A stretch of DNA of 64,000 nt from Derxia lacustris (GCF_002105195.1 NZ_MUHU01000002.1:558001-622000); one strand, 5' to 3'; shown: positions 1 to 8,885, numbered from the stretch's first letter. Numbers and translations: made by a program. Notes: generated by a model from the letters alone, not told the origin.

Positions 1-171
1 GCTTGTGTGCTCGCCGATGAGCCGACGGGGAATCTGGATCGGGAAACGGCTGAGGTTGTATTTGAATTGATGGTTTCGCTAAATACGAGGCTTGGTGCAA
101 GCCTCGTATTTGTTACCCATGACCGTGAACTAGCTGATCGTGCTTCTAGGCTGATATTAATTGCTAAGTAG
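1..171 (+). CDS. ABC transporter ATP-binding protein, C-terminal fragment (LolD/MacB type)
   Basis: Open from the first base of the window to a TAG at 169-171, giving 56 codons of the C-terminal end. The fragment holds the Walker B and D-loop segment ([10 protein letters not shown]) and the switch-histidine segment (FVTHD), so it is an ATPase subunit that would energise a membrane transporter. The DEPTGNLD wording is typical of the LolD/FtsE/MacB subfamily, which works on lipoproteins, peptides or macrolides. The protein ends shortly after the H-loop. Codon use is much less GC-rich than the genes after 2050, so it may belong to the same AT-rich patch as the next operon rather than being the chromosomal lolD. 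The permease partner is not in the window. Confidence 0.85.
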   Translation, partial: ACVLADEPTGNLDRETAEVVFELMVSLNTRLGASLVFVTHDRELADRASRLILIAK

Positions 172-227
172 GTAGCATGCTCCCAGCTACTTGGTTGATT
201 TGGTTTGATTCAGCTAAGGATTTAATT

Positions 228-1166
228 TCACAAGGCTGAATATATGGCTATTGGATCGACAACTATTTCTTTTGTTCCTTTTCCAAACAGGCTGCGTTCA
301 ATATTTGCAATTTGATCTATCATTCCGCTAAGGCCTTCCTTTAAATTGCTTGCGCTATTTAGTGGTTTGATGGGCTCAACGGCCACAACTGTATCCGTTT
401 TGGTCTGCGTTGCAATTCCGAGTAAGACCAGAGGTTTTTCGGTATTGCGTGAATATTTTCTAATGAGCAAGTCTTCAGATTCGCGAAGGTAGTCTCGTTT
501 GAGGCAGGCTGAAAACAACAATTCATCAAAGGTTTGGTGAACTTCAAAGTTCCCGGAGAATCCGTATTCCGTGATTGAGCGTAAAGAGTTTAGAAAATCG
601 GGATCAAGATAAAGTCCATTTTCTTTCGTAAACTGACTCCCGTCCTTTAATTGTTTTTCCAGTCTTGTAATTTCATTATGCCTATTTTTCAGACTCTTAT
701 TGCTTTTTAAGGCTTGAATCTCATTTAGGACCGGGGAAATCTTCTCATAGTTTGAAACATAATTGATAGCAATTCCAAGGGTGTTGAATGAGTCAAGGAG
801 CGTTGTAATTTTGTCCGCATCGAAAAATCTCATATTTGACTCAATTCGCACGAATGATTTGACTTCGTTTGTGGGACGCGATTTTTCACTCGTGGTTGAA
901 GAAAAATTGCTTATTAGATTAAGTTCTTCCAGTCGATTTTCAAAAATTGAGAAGGCGTGATCGTGTAAAACACGTTTTTCTATTTCTAGCTTATTTGAAC
1001 TCATGGCTTTGGCAACCATACGCCCGCTGCCGACGGGCCCCTTTTGTTCTTCATTGGAATCTTTGCTGGTGCCTGACTCGTGTAAAACGTATTCAGTAAT
1101 GCCTTCAAAAATTTGGGCCGAAAGCGAAAACATCTTGCTTTGGTCAAGGTAAATTATGTTTTTCAT
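228..1166 (-). CDS. DUF6414 family protein
   Basis: A 312-residue soluble protein. Its opening YLDQSKMFSLSAQIFEGITEY is characteristic of DUF6414, whose biochemical role I do not know. The middle holds a charged, probably coiled-coil stretch (about residues 145-175), and no catalytic motif is evident. It is the last gene of a three-gene operon: the preceding 49-residue membrane protein overlaps its start by 23 bp, and an AGGA lies just upstream of the ATG. The operon is AT-rich compared with the chromosome after 2050, which points to horizontal transfer. Linkage of a soluble DUF protein to two small membrane proteins would suit a defence or envelope-stress role, but that is inference. Family assignment is from memory of the N-terminal signature. 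Confidence 0.75.
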   Translation of the reverse strand: MKNIIYLDQSKMFSLSAQIFEGITEYVLHESGTSKDSNEEQKGPVGSGRMVAKAMSSNKLEIEKRVLHDHAFSIFENRLEELNLISNFSSTTSEKSRPTNEVKSFVRIESNMRFFDADKITTLLDSFNTLGIAINYVSNYEKISPVLNEIQALKSNKSLKNRHNEITRLEKQLKDGSQFTKENGLYLDPDFLNSLRSITEYGFSGNFEVHQTFDELLFSACLKRDYLRESEDLLIRKYSRNTEKPLVLLGIATQTKTDTVVAVEPIKPLNSASNLKEGLSGMIDQIANIERSLFGKGTKEIVVDPIAIYSAL

Positions 1167-1293
1167 TTTCGTTCTTCCTGTTCATAAATTCTTGGTAATA
1201 GCGACGCCGAGTATCTATGAAAGACCAGACGGCAACGCAGACGCCAAGCAGTATGGCAATGATTAAAATGGTAAGCAAGATGATGCTCAACAT
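1144..1293 (-). CDS. Small single-pass membrane protein
   Basis: A 49-residue protein with one strongly hydrophobic N-terminal helix (about residues 2-26) followed by a basic, charged tail (DTRRRYYQEF...RKNENEK). The start is chosen because GGAGG sits a few bases upstream of ATGTTGAGC. The stop codon of the upstream membrane gene overlaps this start (the TGA lies within ATGTTGA), so translation is probably coupled. Its 3' end overlaps the DUF6414 gene by 23 bp. The reading frame stays open upstream, which would hide this short gene in a longer spurious frame. I do not recognise the family; position alone suggests it works with its two neighbours. Confidence 0.6.
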   Translation of the reverse strand: MLSIILLTILIIAILLGVCVAVWSFIDTRRRYYQEFMNRKNENEKHNLP

Positions 1294-1700
1294 TCGCCTC
1301 CAACTTTCGAATGATTGAATCGATCTAATGCGGAAAATGAAAGTAGCAGCGATGTTAAAGCCAGTCCAATTGAGCAGGTTCTTACTGCCCCGAAATCGAC
1401 CACATTGTTTGCTGATTCGCCTATTAGGGTAATGGCGTAAAGGGTGCTGTAAATCACTATAAAAAATATGGACACTCCATTTTGAATGGTTTTCCAATTT
1501 TTATCTTTGCTGGGTAAATGCTCGATTTCATTTAAAACCGAAATATGCAATATGAGTCCAAAGGCGACGACGTCTCCTGGGGAAATGACGGTGGTCGGTC
1601 CGTTATTTGTAATAAGCCATACTAATATTCTGGTTGCTATTGGTAATAAACCAATAAATACCGTATAGATAAACCATTTTGTCTTGTTAATGGTTCGCAT
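1287..1700 (-). CDS. Hypothetical multi-pass membrane protein
   Basis: A 137-residue protein with about four hydrophobic helices (near residues 8-30, 42-55, 74-95 and 108-123). It is the first gene of the AT-rich operon that continues with the 49-residue membrane peptide and DUF6414. No enzymatic motif or known family is visible. The gene ends KVGGEC-stop, overlapping the next start codon, the tightest form of coupling. A promoter should lie in 1701-1800, where the sequence is very AT-rich. It could be a membrane effector or anchor for the DUF6414 protein; this is inference from context only. Confidence 0.6.
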   Translation of the reverse strand: MRTINKTKWFIYTVFIGLLPIATRILVWLITNNGPTTVISPGDVVAFGLILHISVLNEIEHLPSKDKNWKTIQNGVSIFFIVIYSTLYAITLIGESANNVVDFGAVRTCSIGLALTSLLLSFSALDRFNHSKVGGEC

Positions 1701-2057
1701 ATCTTTGATGTCAGTGTTATGGTGCTTGATGGGTTAAGTGATGAAGATTATACCCGACGAACGTATATATGGCGTAAATAATAGGTGGTAATTTTGCATT
1801 AAGAATGTTCAGTGTGCTGTGCGTGACATGTTGCGTCAATTCGAGGTGTTTAAATTTTTGTTTGCACCAACTCCTTACTGAAAGAGTTGGCGTCTTGAAT
1901 TTCAGCTTAATCATTCACGCCGCGTAAGCAATGTTTTGTCATTTGTGATGATGGAAATTACGCTCAGCACAGGCAGGCGAAAGATTAAATAACTTCCACA
2001 CAGACTGCGCTCAGTTGATATCGTTCCGGCTTATCCGCGTTATTGTGGTTGGGCTTC
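1701..2057. other. AT-rich intergenic region
   Basis: About 360 bp without a convincing gene. It presumably carries the promoter of the leftward operon ending at 228. A short hairpin with 7-bp arms (CCAACTC/GAGTTGG, 1867-1890) is present. Base composition switches abruptly from AT-rich to about 70% GC near 2040-2060, marking the edge of the acquired patch. No direct repeats or tRNA remnant were seen at this edge. Confidence 0.6.
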
Positions 2058-2504
2058 TCATGTTTCCAAATACCCCATCCCCGCCCCCACCATCAACCGA
2101 TTCCACCCATTGATCTCCGCCACCGCCAGCGACAAATCCGCCATTTCCTTCGGCGAAAACACCGCGCTGGCCTGATCCCAAATCACCGCCGCCAAGCCGC
2201 TGCTGTCCGCCAACCGCGTCAGCGCCTCGCCCCAAGCCAGCGCCGCGCGTTCCCGCGCGCTGAATACCGTCGCCTCGCGCCATACCGCCAGCAGATTCAA
2301 TTGCGCGTCGCTCACGCCGTGCTGGCGCGCAATCGGCACATGCATCGCCACGCAATAGGCGCAGCCATTCATCTGCGAAATGCGCAGCCGCAGCAATTCG
2401 AGCAGGCCGAGTTCGAGGCCGCAGCCGTCCACATAGCCATGCACGCCGCGCATTGCCTGAAAGCCCTTGGGCGCGAGGGCGAAGAAGTCGAAGCGCTGTT
2501 CCAT
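2058..2504 (-). CDS. Carboxymuconolactone decarboxylase family protein (AhpD-like)
   Basis: About 148 residues. The segment LRISQMNGCAYCVAMH carries the CxxC-like active-site pattern with downstream His (CAYCVAMH) found in AhpD and CMD-family peroxidase-related proteins. These usually act as alkylhydroperoxidase-like redox proteins or decarboxylases in the cytoplasm. The frame is open further upstream, but AAGGA about 8 nt before ATGGAACAG favours the start at 2504; an ATG two codons upstream is possible. It is divergent from the MocR-type regulator at 2633, a common arrangement for a regulator and its target. The exact substrate cannot be told from sequence. Confidence 0.85.
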   Translation of the reverse strand: MEQRFDFFALAPKGFQAMRGVHGYVDGCGLELGLLELLRLRISQMNGCAYCVAMHVPIARQHGVSDAQLNLLAVWREATVFSARERAALAWGEALTRLADSSGLAAVIWDQASAVFSPKEMADLSLAVAEINGWNRLMVGAGMGYLET

Positions 2505-2632
2505 CTGCATTTCCTTCAAGGCGGGCGGCCGGGTGCCGCCCCGAATGCAGGCAATGCTAGGCGGCAAGTGGCTCGGCCTGAATAGCCATTTAGACTCTTT
2601 CCGGTTGAGCCATTCACCTCGGAAAGCGACGC

Positions 2633-4129
2633 ATGCGCCAGGCCCCCGACATCGAACTCGGCGTTGCGCCGCGCCCGGCCGGCGTCACGCGCCAGCGCTG
2701 GCTGTACGACGAATTGCGCGGCGCCATCCTCGCTGGGCGGTTGCGGCCGGGCCAGCGCCTGCCGCCCAGCCGCGACTTCGCGCGCCAGCAGGGCGTGTCG
2801 CGCGGCACGGTGCTGGCGGTGTATGCCCAGCTCGCGGCCGAGGGCTATCTGACCGGCGCGGTCGGCAGCGGCACGGTGGTGTCGGGGCGCCTGCCCGAGG
2901 GCGCGGCGGTGGCGCCCGCGAGCGTGCTGGCGCGGGCCGAGGTTGTGGCGGCGCCGCCTCCTGTAGCTGCGGCGGCGCGGCTTTCGCAGCGCGGTGTGCG
3001 GCTGGCGGCCACGCCGTTTCCGGTCGATGAATCCGTCGGCCCGCTGCGCTGCTTTCGCGCCAACCAGCCCGACTTTTCGGCCTTTCCGCTCGCGGTGTGG
3101 AACCGCATCGCGGCGCAGCGCGCGAGCGCCTTGCGGCCAGCGCGGATGGCCTACGGCGATGCGGCCGGCCATCTGCCGCTGCGCCAGGCCATCGCGGCGC
3201 ATCTGCGCACCGCCCAGCGCATCGACTGCGATGCGCGGCAGGTGATGATCGTCGGCAGCGCCCAGCAGGCGCTCGATCTGGCGTCGCGGCTGCTGCTCGA
3301 CGAGGGCGACGCGGTGTGGATGGAAGACCCGGGCTATCCGGGCGCGGCGCGGCTGTTCGAGGCCAACGGCGCGCGCGTGGTGCCGGTGCCGGTCGATGCC
3401 GACGGCCTGCGCGTGGACGCCGGCACGCGGCTCGCGCCCGAGGCGCGGCTGGCCTATGTGACGGCGGCGCACCAGTCGCCGCTGGGCATGGCGCTGGCGC
3501 TCGACCGTCGGCTGGCGCTGCTGCGCTGGGCTGCCGGCTGCGGCGCGACGGTCATCGAGGACGATTACGACAGCGAGTTCCGCCATGCCGGCACGCCGCT
3601 GGCGGCGCTCAAGAGCCTGGATGGCGGCGGGCGGGTGATCTATCTGGGCAGCTTCAGCAAGCTGCTGTTTCCGTCGCTGCGGCTGGCCTATGTGGTGCTG
3701 CCCGACTGGCTGGTCGAGCCGTTTGCGGCGGCGCTGTCGCTGGGCTGCCGGCAGGTGGCGCCGCAGGCGCAGGCGCTGCTGGCCGAGTTCATCGCCGAGG
3801 GCCATTTCGCGCGCCATGTGCGGCGCATGCGGCTGCTGTACAGCGAGCGCGCGGCGGCCTTGCAGGCGGCGGTGACGGCCCAGCTGGGCGGCTGGCTCGA
3901 TCTGCTGCCGATCACCACCGGCCTGGATGCGGCCGGGCTGCTGACCGCCGGTAGCGACGACTGCGCGGTGGTGGCGCGGCTGGCGGCGGCGGGCGTGGAG
4001 GCGCGGCCGCTGTCCTTCTATGCGCTGGGCGCGGCCGGCGCGCCGGGGCTGGTGCTGGGCTTTTCGGCCTTTGGCGTGGACGAGATCCGCGCCGGCGTGG
4101 CGGCGATGGCGCGCGCGCTGCCGGGCTGA
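2633..4129 (+). CDS. PdxR/MocR-like GntR-aminotransferase fusion regulator
   Basis: A 498-residue transcription factor of the MocR class. Residues about 20-90 form a GntR winged helix-turn-helix (LPPSRDFARQQGVSRGTVLAVY). The rest is a fold-type I aminotransferase domain with the EDDYDSEFR segment and the PLP lysine in GSFSKLLFPSLR. MocR proteins sense PLP or an amino-compound adduct and control a neighbouring gene, so the divergent CMD-family gene is the natural target. The start at 2633 is preceded by GGAAAG. Downstream, a nitroreductase gene follows 124 bp later on the same strand. Confidence in the class is high; the ligand is unknown. Confidence 0.93.
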   Translation: MRQAPDIELGVAPRPAGVTRQRWLYDELRGAILAGRLRPGQRLPPSRDFARQQGVSRGTVLAVYAQLAAEGYLTGAVGSGTVVSGRLPEGAAVAPASVLARAEVVAAPPPVAAAARLSQRGVRLAATPFPVDESVGPLRCFRANQPDFSAFPLAVWNRIAAQRASALRPARMAYGDAAGHLPLRQAIAAHLRTAQRIDCDARQVMIVGSAQQALDLASRLLLDEGDAVWMEDPGYPGAARLFEANGARVVPVPVDADGLRVDAGTRLAPEARLAYVTAAHQSPLGMALALDRRLALLRWAAGCGATVIEDDYDSEFRHAGTPLAALKSLDGGGRVIYLGSFSKLLFPSLRLAYVVLPDWLVEPFAAALSLGCRQVAPQAQALLAEFIAEGHFARHVRRMRLLYSERAAALQAAVTAQLGGWLDLLPITTGLDAAGLLTAGSDDCAVVARLAAAGVEARPLSFYALGAAGAPGLVLGFSAFGVDEIRAGVAAMARALPG

Positions 4130-4253
4130 GCCGCTGCCAAATCCGCTTACACACTGCCGTCTTTATCCGCTCGCGCCTGCCGCGCAAATCACCAAGACTT
4201 ATCTGCGCCGACGCTTCGCCGTCGCGCACCGTTTCCCAACTCCGGATGAATCC

Positions 4254-4853
4254 ATGACCGACGCCCTTCGCACCCCCGAACACCCGATCGATCCCCTGTT
4301 CACCAACCGCTGGTCGCCGCGTGCCTTCACCGGCGAGCCGATCCCCGAAGCGCAGCTGCTCAGCCTCATTGAGGCCGCGCGCTGGGCGCCGTCGGCCTAC
4401 AACGCCCAGCCGTGGCGCTTTGTCTATGCGCTGCGCGACACGCCGGAATGGGCGCCCATCCTCGACGGCCTCGTCGAGTTCAACCAGGGCTGGGCGCAGC
4501 GCGCGTCGGCGCTGGTGGTGGTGGTGTCGCGCACGGTGTCGGTATCGCCGGGTGCGACCGAGGCCAAGCCCAATCCCTGGCATGCCTTCGATACCGGCGC
4601 GGCCTGGGCCAGCCTGGCGTTCCAGGCGACGCTGGCCGGCTGGTACACGCATGCGATGGCCGGCTTCGATGCCACGCGACTCGCGGCCAACATCGGCGTG
4701 CCGCCCGATCACGCGATCCAGGCGGTGGTCGCCATCGGTCGCCCGGGCGACAAGTCGGTGCTGCCCGAGGGCCTTCAGGCGCGCGAGCAGCCGTCGCCGC
4801 GCCAGCCCTTCGCGTCCATCGCGGCCAAGGGCAAGTTCGGCTTCGGCGGTTAA
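4254..4853 (+). CDS. Nitroreductase family protein
   Basis: 199 residues, typical length for the FMN-dependent nitroreductase superfamily. The N-terminal segment NRWSPRAFTGEPIP...LIEAARWAPSAYNAQPWRF is the classic signature for FMN phosphate binding and the dimer interface. These cytoplasmic enzymes reduce nitro compounds, quinones or flavins with NAD(P)H. The frame extends upstream without a stop, but ATG at 4254 gives the family's usual N-terminus. It converges with the LysR gene ending at 4872. The physiological substrate cannot be predicted. Confidence 0.9.
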   Translation: MTDALRTPEHPIDPLFTNRWSPRAFTGEPIPEAQLLSLIEAARWAPSAYNAQPWRFVYALRDTPEWAPILDGLVEFNQGWAQRASALVVVVSRTVSVSPGATEAKPNPWHAFDTGAAWASLAFQATLAGWYTHAMAGFDATRLAANIGVPPDHAIQAVVAIGRPGDKSVLPEGLQAREQPSPRQPFASIAAKGKFGFGG

Positions 4854-4871
4854 GCGGGCCGGGCCGGCGCC

Positions 4872-5780
4872 TCAGCGCGAGCGCGGCAGCAGCGCCGGCA
4901 CCAGCGGCCGGCTCAGCCGCTCGCGCCACCAGCGCAGCGCGCGGCCGTCGGCGCCGGTCTTCCACGCGAGCCAGAAGGTTTCGGGCGCGCGCGGTTCTTC
5001 CACTTCCAGCTCCACCAGCCCGCCGCGCGCCAGCTCGGCCTCGACGCAGGCGCGCGGCACAAAGCCGTGACCAAGCCCGGCGCTCTGGCAGGCGATCTTG
5101 GCCGCCATCGTCGGCACGGTGATGCGCGACTGGCCGGCGGCCAGCCCCACGGTGCGGTCGGCCAGCCCGCGCGCGCTGTCGCCCACCACGATGGCCGTGT
5201 GCGCCAGCAGATCGCCGCGCGCCACCGGCCGCCCCAGCCGCGCCAGCGGATGCAGCGGCGCGACGCAGAACACGAAGTCGAGCCGGCCCACGTCGAGCAT
5301 CTGATGGCCGCCGCCGGCCGGGCCCTCGCCGGCCGCGATCACCAGATCGGCGCGGCCGTCGCGCAGCGCCTCCCAGGTGCCGGTGAGCGCCTCGCTGCCC
5401 AGCCGCAGCCGGGTGCCGCAGGCCAGCGTCTCGAAGGCGGCGATGTCCTGCACCAGCGCCTCGGTCGGGATCAGCGAGTCGTGCACGAGGCGCAGCTCGG
5501 CCTCGTAGCCGGTCGCGATCTGGCGCAGCCGCGACTCCAGATCGCCGGCCGCCGCCAGCAGCCAGCGGCCCTCGCGCAGCATTTCGGCGCCGGCCGGCGT
5601 GAGCGTGACGCGCGGACCGTTGCGCTCGAACAGCTTCACGCCGAGCTGCTCCTCCAGCTTGCCGACCGCATACGAGATGGTCGACGGCACCTTGTTGAGC
5701 CGCGTCGCGGCGGCGGCAAACGAGCCGTGGCGCGCGATCGCGTCCACCACCTCGATCGCATCGAGACTCAGCCTCAGCAT
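4872..5780 (-). CDS. LysR family transcriptional regulator
   Basis: 302 residues. The N-terminal winged helix-turn-helix (residues about 3-60, FAAAATRLNKVPSTISYAVGKLEEQLGVKLFER) is followed by a two-lobed effector-binding domain of standard length. The gene is divergent from the pirin gene starting at 5947, with an inverted repeat at 5804-5818 between them, so it probably controls pirin and itself. Closest named relatives are likely the YhaJ/DhcR-type regulators; this is an impression, not a search result. Confidence 0.93.
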   Translation of the reverse strand: MLRLSLDAIEVVDAIARHGSFAAAATRLNKVPSTISYAVGKLEEQLGVKLFERNGPRVTLTPAGAEMLREGRWLLAAAGDLESRLRQIATGYEAELRLVHDSLIPTEALVQDIAAFETLACGTRLRLGSEALTGTWEALRDGRADLVIAAGEGPAGGGHQMLDVGRLDFVFCVAPLHPLARLGRPVARGDLLAHTAIVVGDSARGLADRTVGLAAGQSRITVPTMAAKIACQSAGLGHGFVPRACVEAELARGGLVELEVEEPRAPETFWLAWKTGADGRALRWWRERLSRPLVPALLPRSR

Positions 5781-5803
5781 CGGTTTCGCTCCCGCAATCG
5801 ATC

Positions 5804-5818
5804 ATCGAAAACTTCGAT
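5804..5818. promoter_or_regulatory. Probable LysR operator
   Basis: A perfect inverted repeat ATCGAA-AAC-TTCGAT lies 24 bp upstream of the LysR start and 128 bp upstream of the pirin start. It is embedded in a longer imperfect palindrome. Size and position fit a LysR recognition site controlling the divergent pair. Confidence 0.5.
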
Positions 5819-5946
5819 CATAGGCGGGTGAAAGACTCGTCAACGGCGCGTTTCAGAAGCCGATGATTCGTTCATGCCGTGGCGTTAAACCCAGCCCGGC
5901 AACGTGAAAGCAGTCGAACGAATCACCGTCATCCAAGGAGCCCGTC

Positions 5947-6666
5947 ATGCTTGAAGTCCGCCGCGCGCAAGACCGTGGAATCGCCAATCTCGGTTGGCTG
6001 AATTCGCATCACACCTTCTCGTTTGGCCATTACCACGACCCGCAGCAGGTCGGCTTCTCGGACCTGCTGGTCATCAACGACGACCGCGTCCAGCCCTCGC
6101 GCGGTTTCGGCACCCATCCGCACCGCGACATGGAAATCATTTCCTACGTGCTCGACGGCGCGCTGGAACACAAGGATTCGATGGGCAACGGCTCGGTCAT
6201 CGTCCCGGGCGATGTGCAGCTGATGAGCGCCGGCACCGGCGTGCGCCACAGCGAGTTCAACCACTCGACCGAGCAGGTCACGCACTTCCTGCAAATCTGG
6301 ATCGTGCCGGGCCGCAAGGGCGTGACGCCGGGCTATCAGCAGACCAATTTCGGCCCGGAAGAAAAGCGCGGCCGGCTGCGGCTGGTGGTGTCGCCGGATG
6401 GCGCGGATGGCTCGCTGGTGGTGAACCAGGATGCGCGGCTTTATGCCGGGCTGTTCGATGGCGCGGAGCGCGCGTCGGTCACCTTGGGTGCCGGCCGTAA
6501 TGCCTATGTGCATGTGGCGCGCGGCAGCGTGGAGCTGAACGGCGAGCGCCTTGAAGCAGGCGACGGCGTGCGCATCCGCGATGCCGGCGAGCTGACGCTG
6601 GCGAACGGGCAGGGCGCCGAGGTGCTGGTGTTCGACCTGCGCGGGCAGGAGCTGCCGGTGATGTGA
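5947..6666 (+). CDS. Pirin family protein (YhhW-like quercetin 2,3-dioxygenase type)
   Basis: 239 residues, the usual length for bacterial pirins, with two cupin barrels. The N-terminal barrel carries the metal ligands in FGTHPHRDMEI (His-x-His) and VRHSEFNH (His...Glu), so metal binding is intact. Some members oxidise quercetin; others act as redox-sensing partners of enzymes or regulators. The ATG at 5947 is preceded by AAGGAG. Divergent from the LysR gene, which probably induces it by sensing an oxidative or aromatic signal (inference). Confidence 0.93.
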   Translation: MLEVRRAQDRGIANLGWLNSHHTFSFGHYHDPQQVGFSDLLVINDDRVQPSRGFGTHPHRDMEIISYVLDGALEHKDSMGNGSVIVPGDVQLMSAGTGVRHSEFNHSTEQVTHFLQIWIVPGRKGVTPGYQQTNFGPEEKRGRLRLVVSPDGADGSLVVNQDARLYAGLFDGAERASVTLGAGRNAYVHVARGSVELNGERLEAGDGVRIRDAGELTLANGQGAEVLVFDLRGQELPVM

Positions 6667-6729
6667 GCCGGCTGGCAAGCCAGGCTCAGGAAGGCCGGGC
6701 GCTGGAACCGGCGGGCGCTTGCGGGCCCG

Positions 6730-7959
6730 TCAGTCCGGCGCCGCCGCCGCGCACCCTGCCGGCGGCGCATCCGCATCCGGTGCTCCCTGCCGCGTCGCGC
6801 GCCAGAACAGCAGCGCCACCGCGCTCGTGACCGCGCCCGCCGCGCACACGCCCGACCAGCCGGCGCGTGCGTACAGCCAGGTCGAGGCCAGCGCGCCCAC
6901 CGCCGAGCCGAGCGAATAAAAGCTCATGTAGGCGGCGGTCAGCCGGCTGCGCGCCTCGGGGCGCAGCCTGAGCACCAGCCCCTGGTTGGCCACATGCACG
7001 CTCTGGAGGCCGAAGTCGATCGCGATCACGCCGGCCACCAGCGCCCACAGCGACCACGGCAGCAACGCGATCGGCACCCAGGCCAGCAGCATCGCGAGCA
7101 GGCCCAGCCCGGTCGCGCGCTGTGCCTGTCCCCGGTCGGCGCTGCGACCGGCGCCGCGCGCGCCCAGCGCGCCGGCCACGCCCGCCAGCCCGAACAGACC
7201 CACCTGCGTGTGCGACAGCGAATGCGGCGGCGCCGACAGCGGCAGCACCAGCGGCGTGAGCAGCAGGTTCACCGCGCCGAAGATCAGCATCGCCAGCGTC
7301 GCGCGCACCCGCAGCAGCGGCTCGCGCGCGAGCAGCGCGAAGGTCGAGCCGATCAGCCGCGCATACGACAGCCGGGACGGCGCCGGCTCGACCGGCAGCG
7401 CGCGCCGCAGCAGCAGCGCCAGCGCCAGCGTCGCGCCGGCCGAGGTCGCGTACACCGAGCGCCAGCCCGCGAGGTCGGCCAGCGCCCCCGACACCGTGCG
7501 CGCAAGCAGGATGCCGATGACGATCCCGCCAGTGACGCTGCCCACCGCGCGGCCGCGCCGGGCGGGCGGCACCAGGCTGGCCACATGGGCCACCAGCACC
7601 TGAGTCACCACCGCCAGCAGCCCGACGACGCCAAGCGCGCCCAGCAGCACGTCCGGCCCGGGGGCCAGCGCCACCGCCACCAGCGCGAGCGCCGACAGCA
7701 GCGACTGCCCGACGATCAGCGCGCGCCTTGGCAGCAGATCGCCCAGCGGCACCAGCAGCAGCAGGCCGAGGCCGTAGCCGATCTGCGTGACCGTCACCGG
7801 CAGCCCGGCCGTCGCCCGGTCCAGCGCGAACTCGTCGGCCAGCGTGTCGAGCAGCGGCTGGGCGAAATAGACGTTCGCCACCGCCAGCCCGCAGGCCACG
7901 GCAAACAGCAGCAGCACCGCCGGGCGCGGCGCCGCGGTCTCAGGCGCCGAGGCCGTCAT
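6730..7959 (-). CDS. MFS transporter (YnfM/Bcr-like)
   Basis: 409 residues with about 12 hydrophobic helices; the N-terminal helix begins AVLLLFAVACGLAVANVYFAQPLLDTLA, typical of the YNFM/sugar-efflux-like MFS group. A GDLLPRR segment matches the MFS loop 2-3 motif (GxLaDrxGrr). It probably exports a small molecule across the inner membrane by proton antiport. The start at 7959 overlaps the end of the upstream alpha/beta-hydrolase gene by 20 bp, so the two form an operon under the HxlR-type regulator upstream. The substrate is unknown. Confidence 0.9.
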   Translation of the reverse strand: MTASAPETAAPRPAVLLLFAVACGLAVANVYFAQPLLDTLADEFALDRATAGLPVTVTQIGYGLGLLLLVPLGDLLPRRALIVGQSLLSALALVAVALAPGPDVLLGALGVVGLLAVVTQVLVAHVASLVPPARRGRAVGSVTGGIVIGILLARTVSGALADLAGWRSVYATSAGATLALALLLRRALPVEPAPSRLSYARLIGSTFALLAREPLLRVRATLAMLIFGAVNLLLTPLVLPLSAPPHSLSHTQVGLFGLAGVAGALGARGAGRSADRGQAQRATGLGLLAMLLAWVPIALLPWSLWALVAGVIAIDFGLQSVHVANQGLVLRLRPEARSRLTAAYMSFYSLGSAVGALASTWLYARAGWSGVCAAGAVTSAVALLFWRATRQGAPDADAPPAGCAAAAPD

Positions 7960-8806
7960 GGAAGCGCTCGATGCGCGCGGCGATCTCCTCACCCAGTTCC
8001 TCCAGCGCGAAATGGCCGGTGTCGAGCAGGTGGAAGTCGATGCGTTCCAGGTCGCGCCGATAGGGATGGGCACCCGACGCCGGAAAGATCGCGTCATTGG
8101 CGCCCCACACGACCAGCGTCGGCGGCTGATGCTCGCGGAAATAGGCTTGCCAGGCCGGATAGCGCCCCGGGTTGCTGCCGTAGTCGTGCAGCAGGGCCAG
8201 CATTGCCTCCTTGTTGCCGGGCCGGTCGAGCAGGGCGCGCTGCAGCAGCCAGTTGTCGGGGCTGATGCGCTCGGGTCGGCGCACGCCGTGGATGTAGTTC
8301 CATTCGAGCGCCTCGGGCGACATGCCGGCTTCGCGGATGCGCGCGAAGTTCTCCGGCGACGGGTCGCGCCACAGCTCGCGCACCGGCGCCCAGAAGCTGT
8401 CGGGCAGGCCTTCCTCGTAGGCATTGGCGTTCTGCACCACCAGAAAGCTCACCCGCTCCGGATGCCGGCTGGCGAGGCGAAAGCCCACCGGCCCGCCGAA
8501 GTCCTGCATGTACAGGCCGTAGCGCGTGAGGCCGAGCTGCCCGGTGAAGCGCTCGACCACGTCGGCGAGGCGGTCGAAGGTGTAGGCGAAATCCTCCTTC
8601 GCGGGCGCGTCGCTGTGGCCGAAGCCCGGATAGTCGGGCGCGACCAGATGGAAGCGGTGCGCAAGCCGCTCGATCAGCTCGCGGAACATGAAGGACGACG
8701 CCGGAAAGCCGTGCAGCAGCAGCAGTGTGGGCAGGGCCGGGTCGCCGGCCTCTCGATAGAAGACCTTCAGGCCGTCGACGGTGGTGCTGCGGTAGTGAGT
8801 GGTCAT
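7940..8806 (-). CDS. Alpha/beta hydrolase (haloalkane dehalogenase/epoxide hydrolase-like)
   Basis: 288 residues. Oxyanion segment HGFP (about 32-35), nucleophile elbow YMQDFGG with Asp (about 102) instead of Ser, and a catalytic His in DTGHFAL near the C-terminus. An Asp nucleophile points to the haloalkane dehalogenase, epoxide hydrolase or haloacetate dehalogenase branch. The start MTTHYRS at 8806 is chosen over a longer open frame because the preceding residues lack the fold and overlap the operator region. It is co-transcribed with the MFS exporter and divergent from the HxlR regulator, so the pair may detoxify or expel a reactive compound sensed by that regulator (inference). Confidence 0.88.
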   Translation of the reverse strand: MTTHYRSTTVDGLKVFYREAGDPALPTLLLLHGFPASSFMFRELIERLAHRFHLVAPDYPGFGHSDAPAKEDFAYTFDRLADVVERFTGQLGLTRYGLYMQDFGGPVGFRLASRHPERVSFLVVQNANAYEEGLPDSFWAPVRELWRDPSPENFARIREAGMSPEALEWNYIHGVRRPERISPDNWLLQRALLDRPGNKEAMLALLHDYGSNPGRYPAWQAYFREHQPPTLVVWGANDAIFPASGAHPYRRDLERIDFHLLDTGHFALEELGEEIAARIERFHDGLGA

Positions 8807-8885
8807 GGCTGAACCTGTGGGATGACATGGCGGGGCCGGCGCGCGGGCCGGCAGCTTCCGGCGCGGCGAAGAGTTCGCGCCTTTC

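Noticed and set aside
1..171. Calling the first fragment lolD with certainty
   Set aside because: The fragment is only the last 56 codons, its codon use is AT-rich, and the diagnostic N-terminal part is missing.
1717..1914. A 65-residue leftward open frame
   Set aside because: No ribosome-binding site or domain; sits in AT-rich DNA where such short frames arise by chance.
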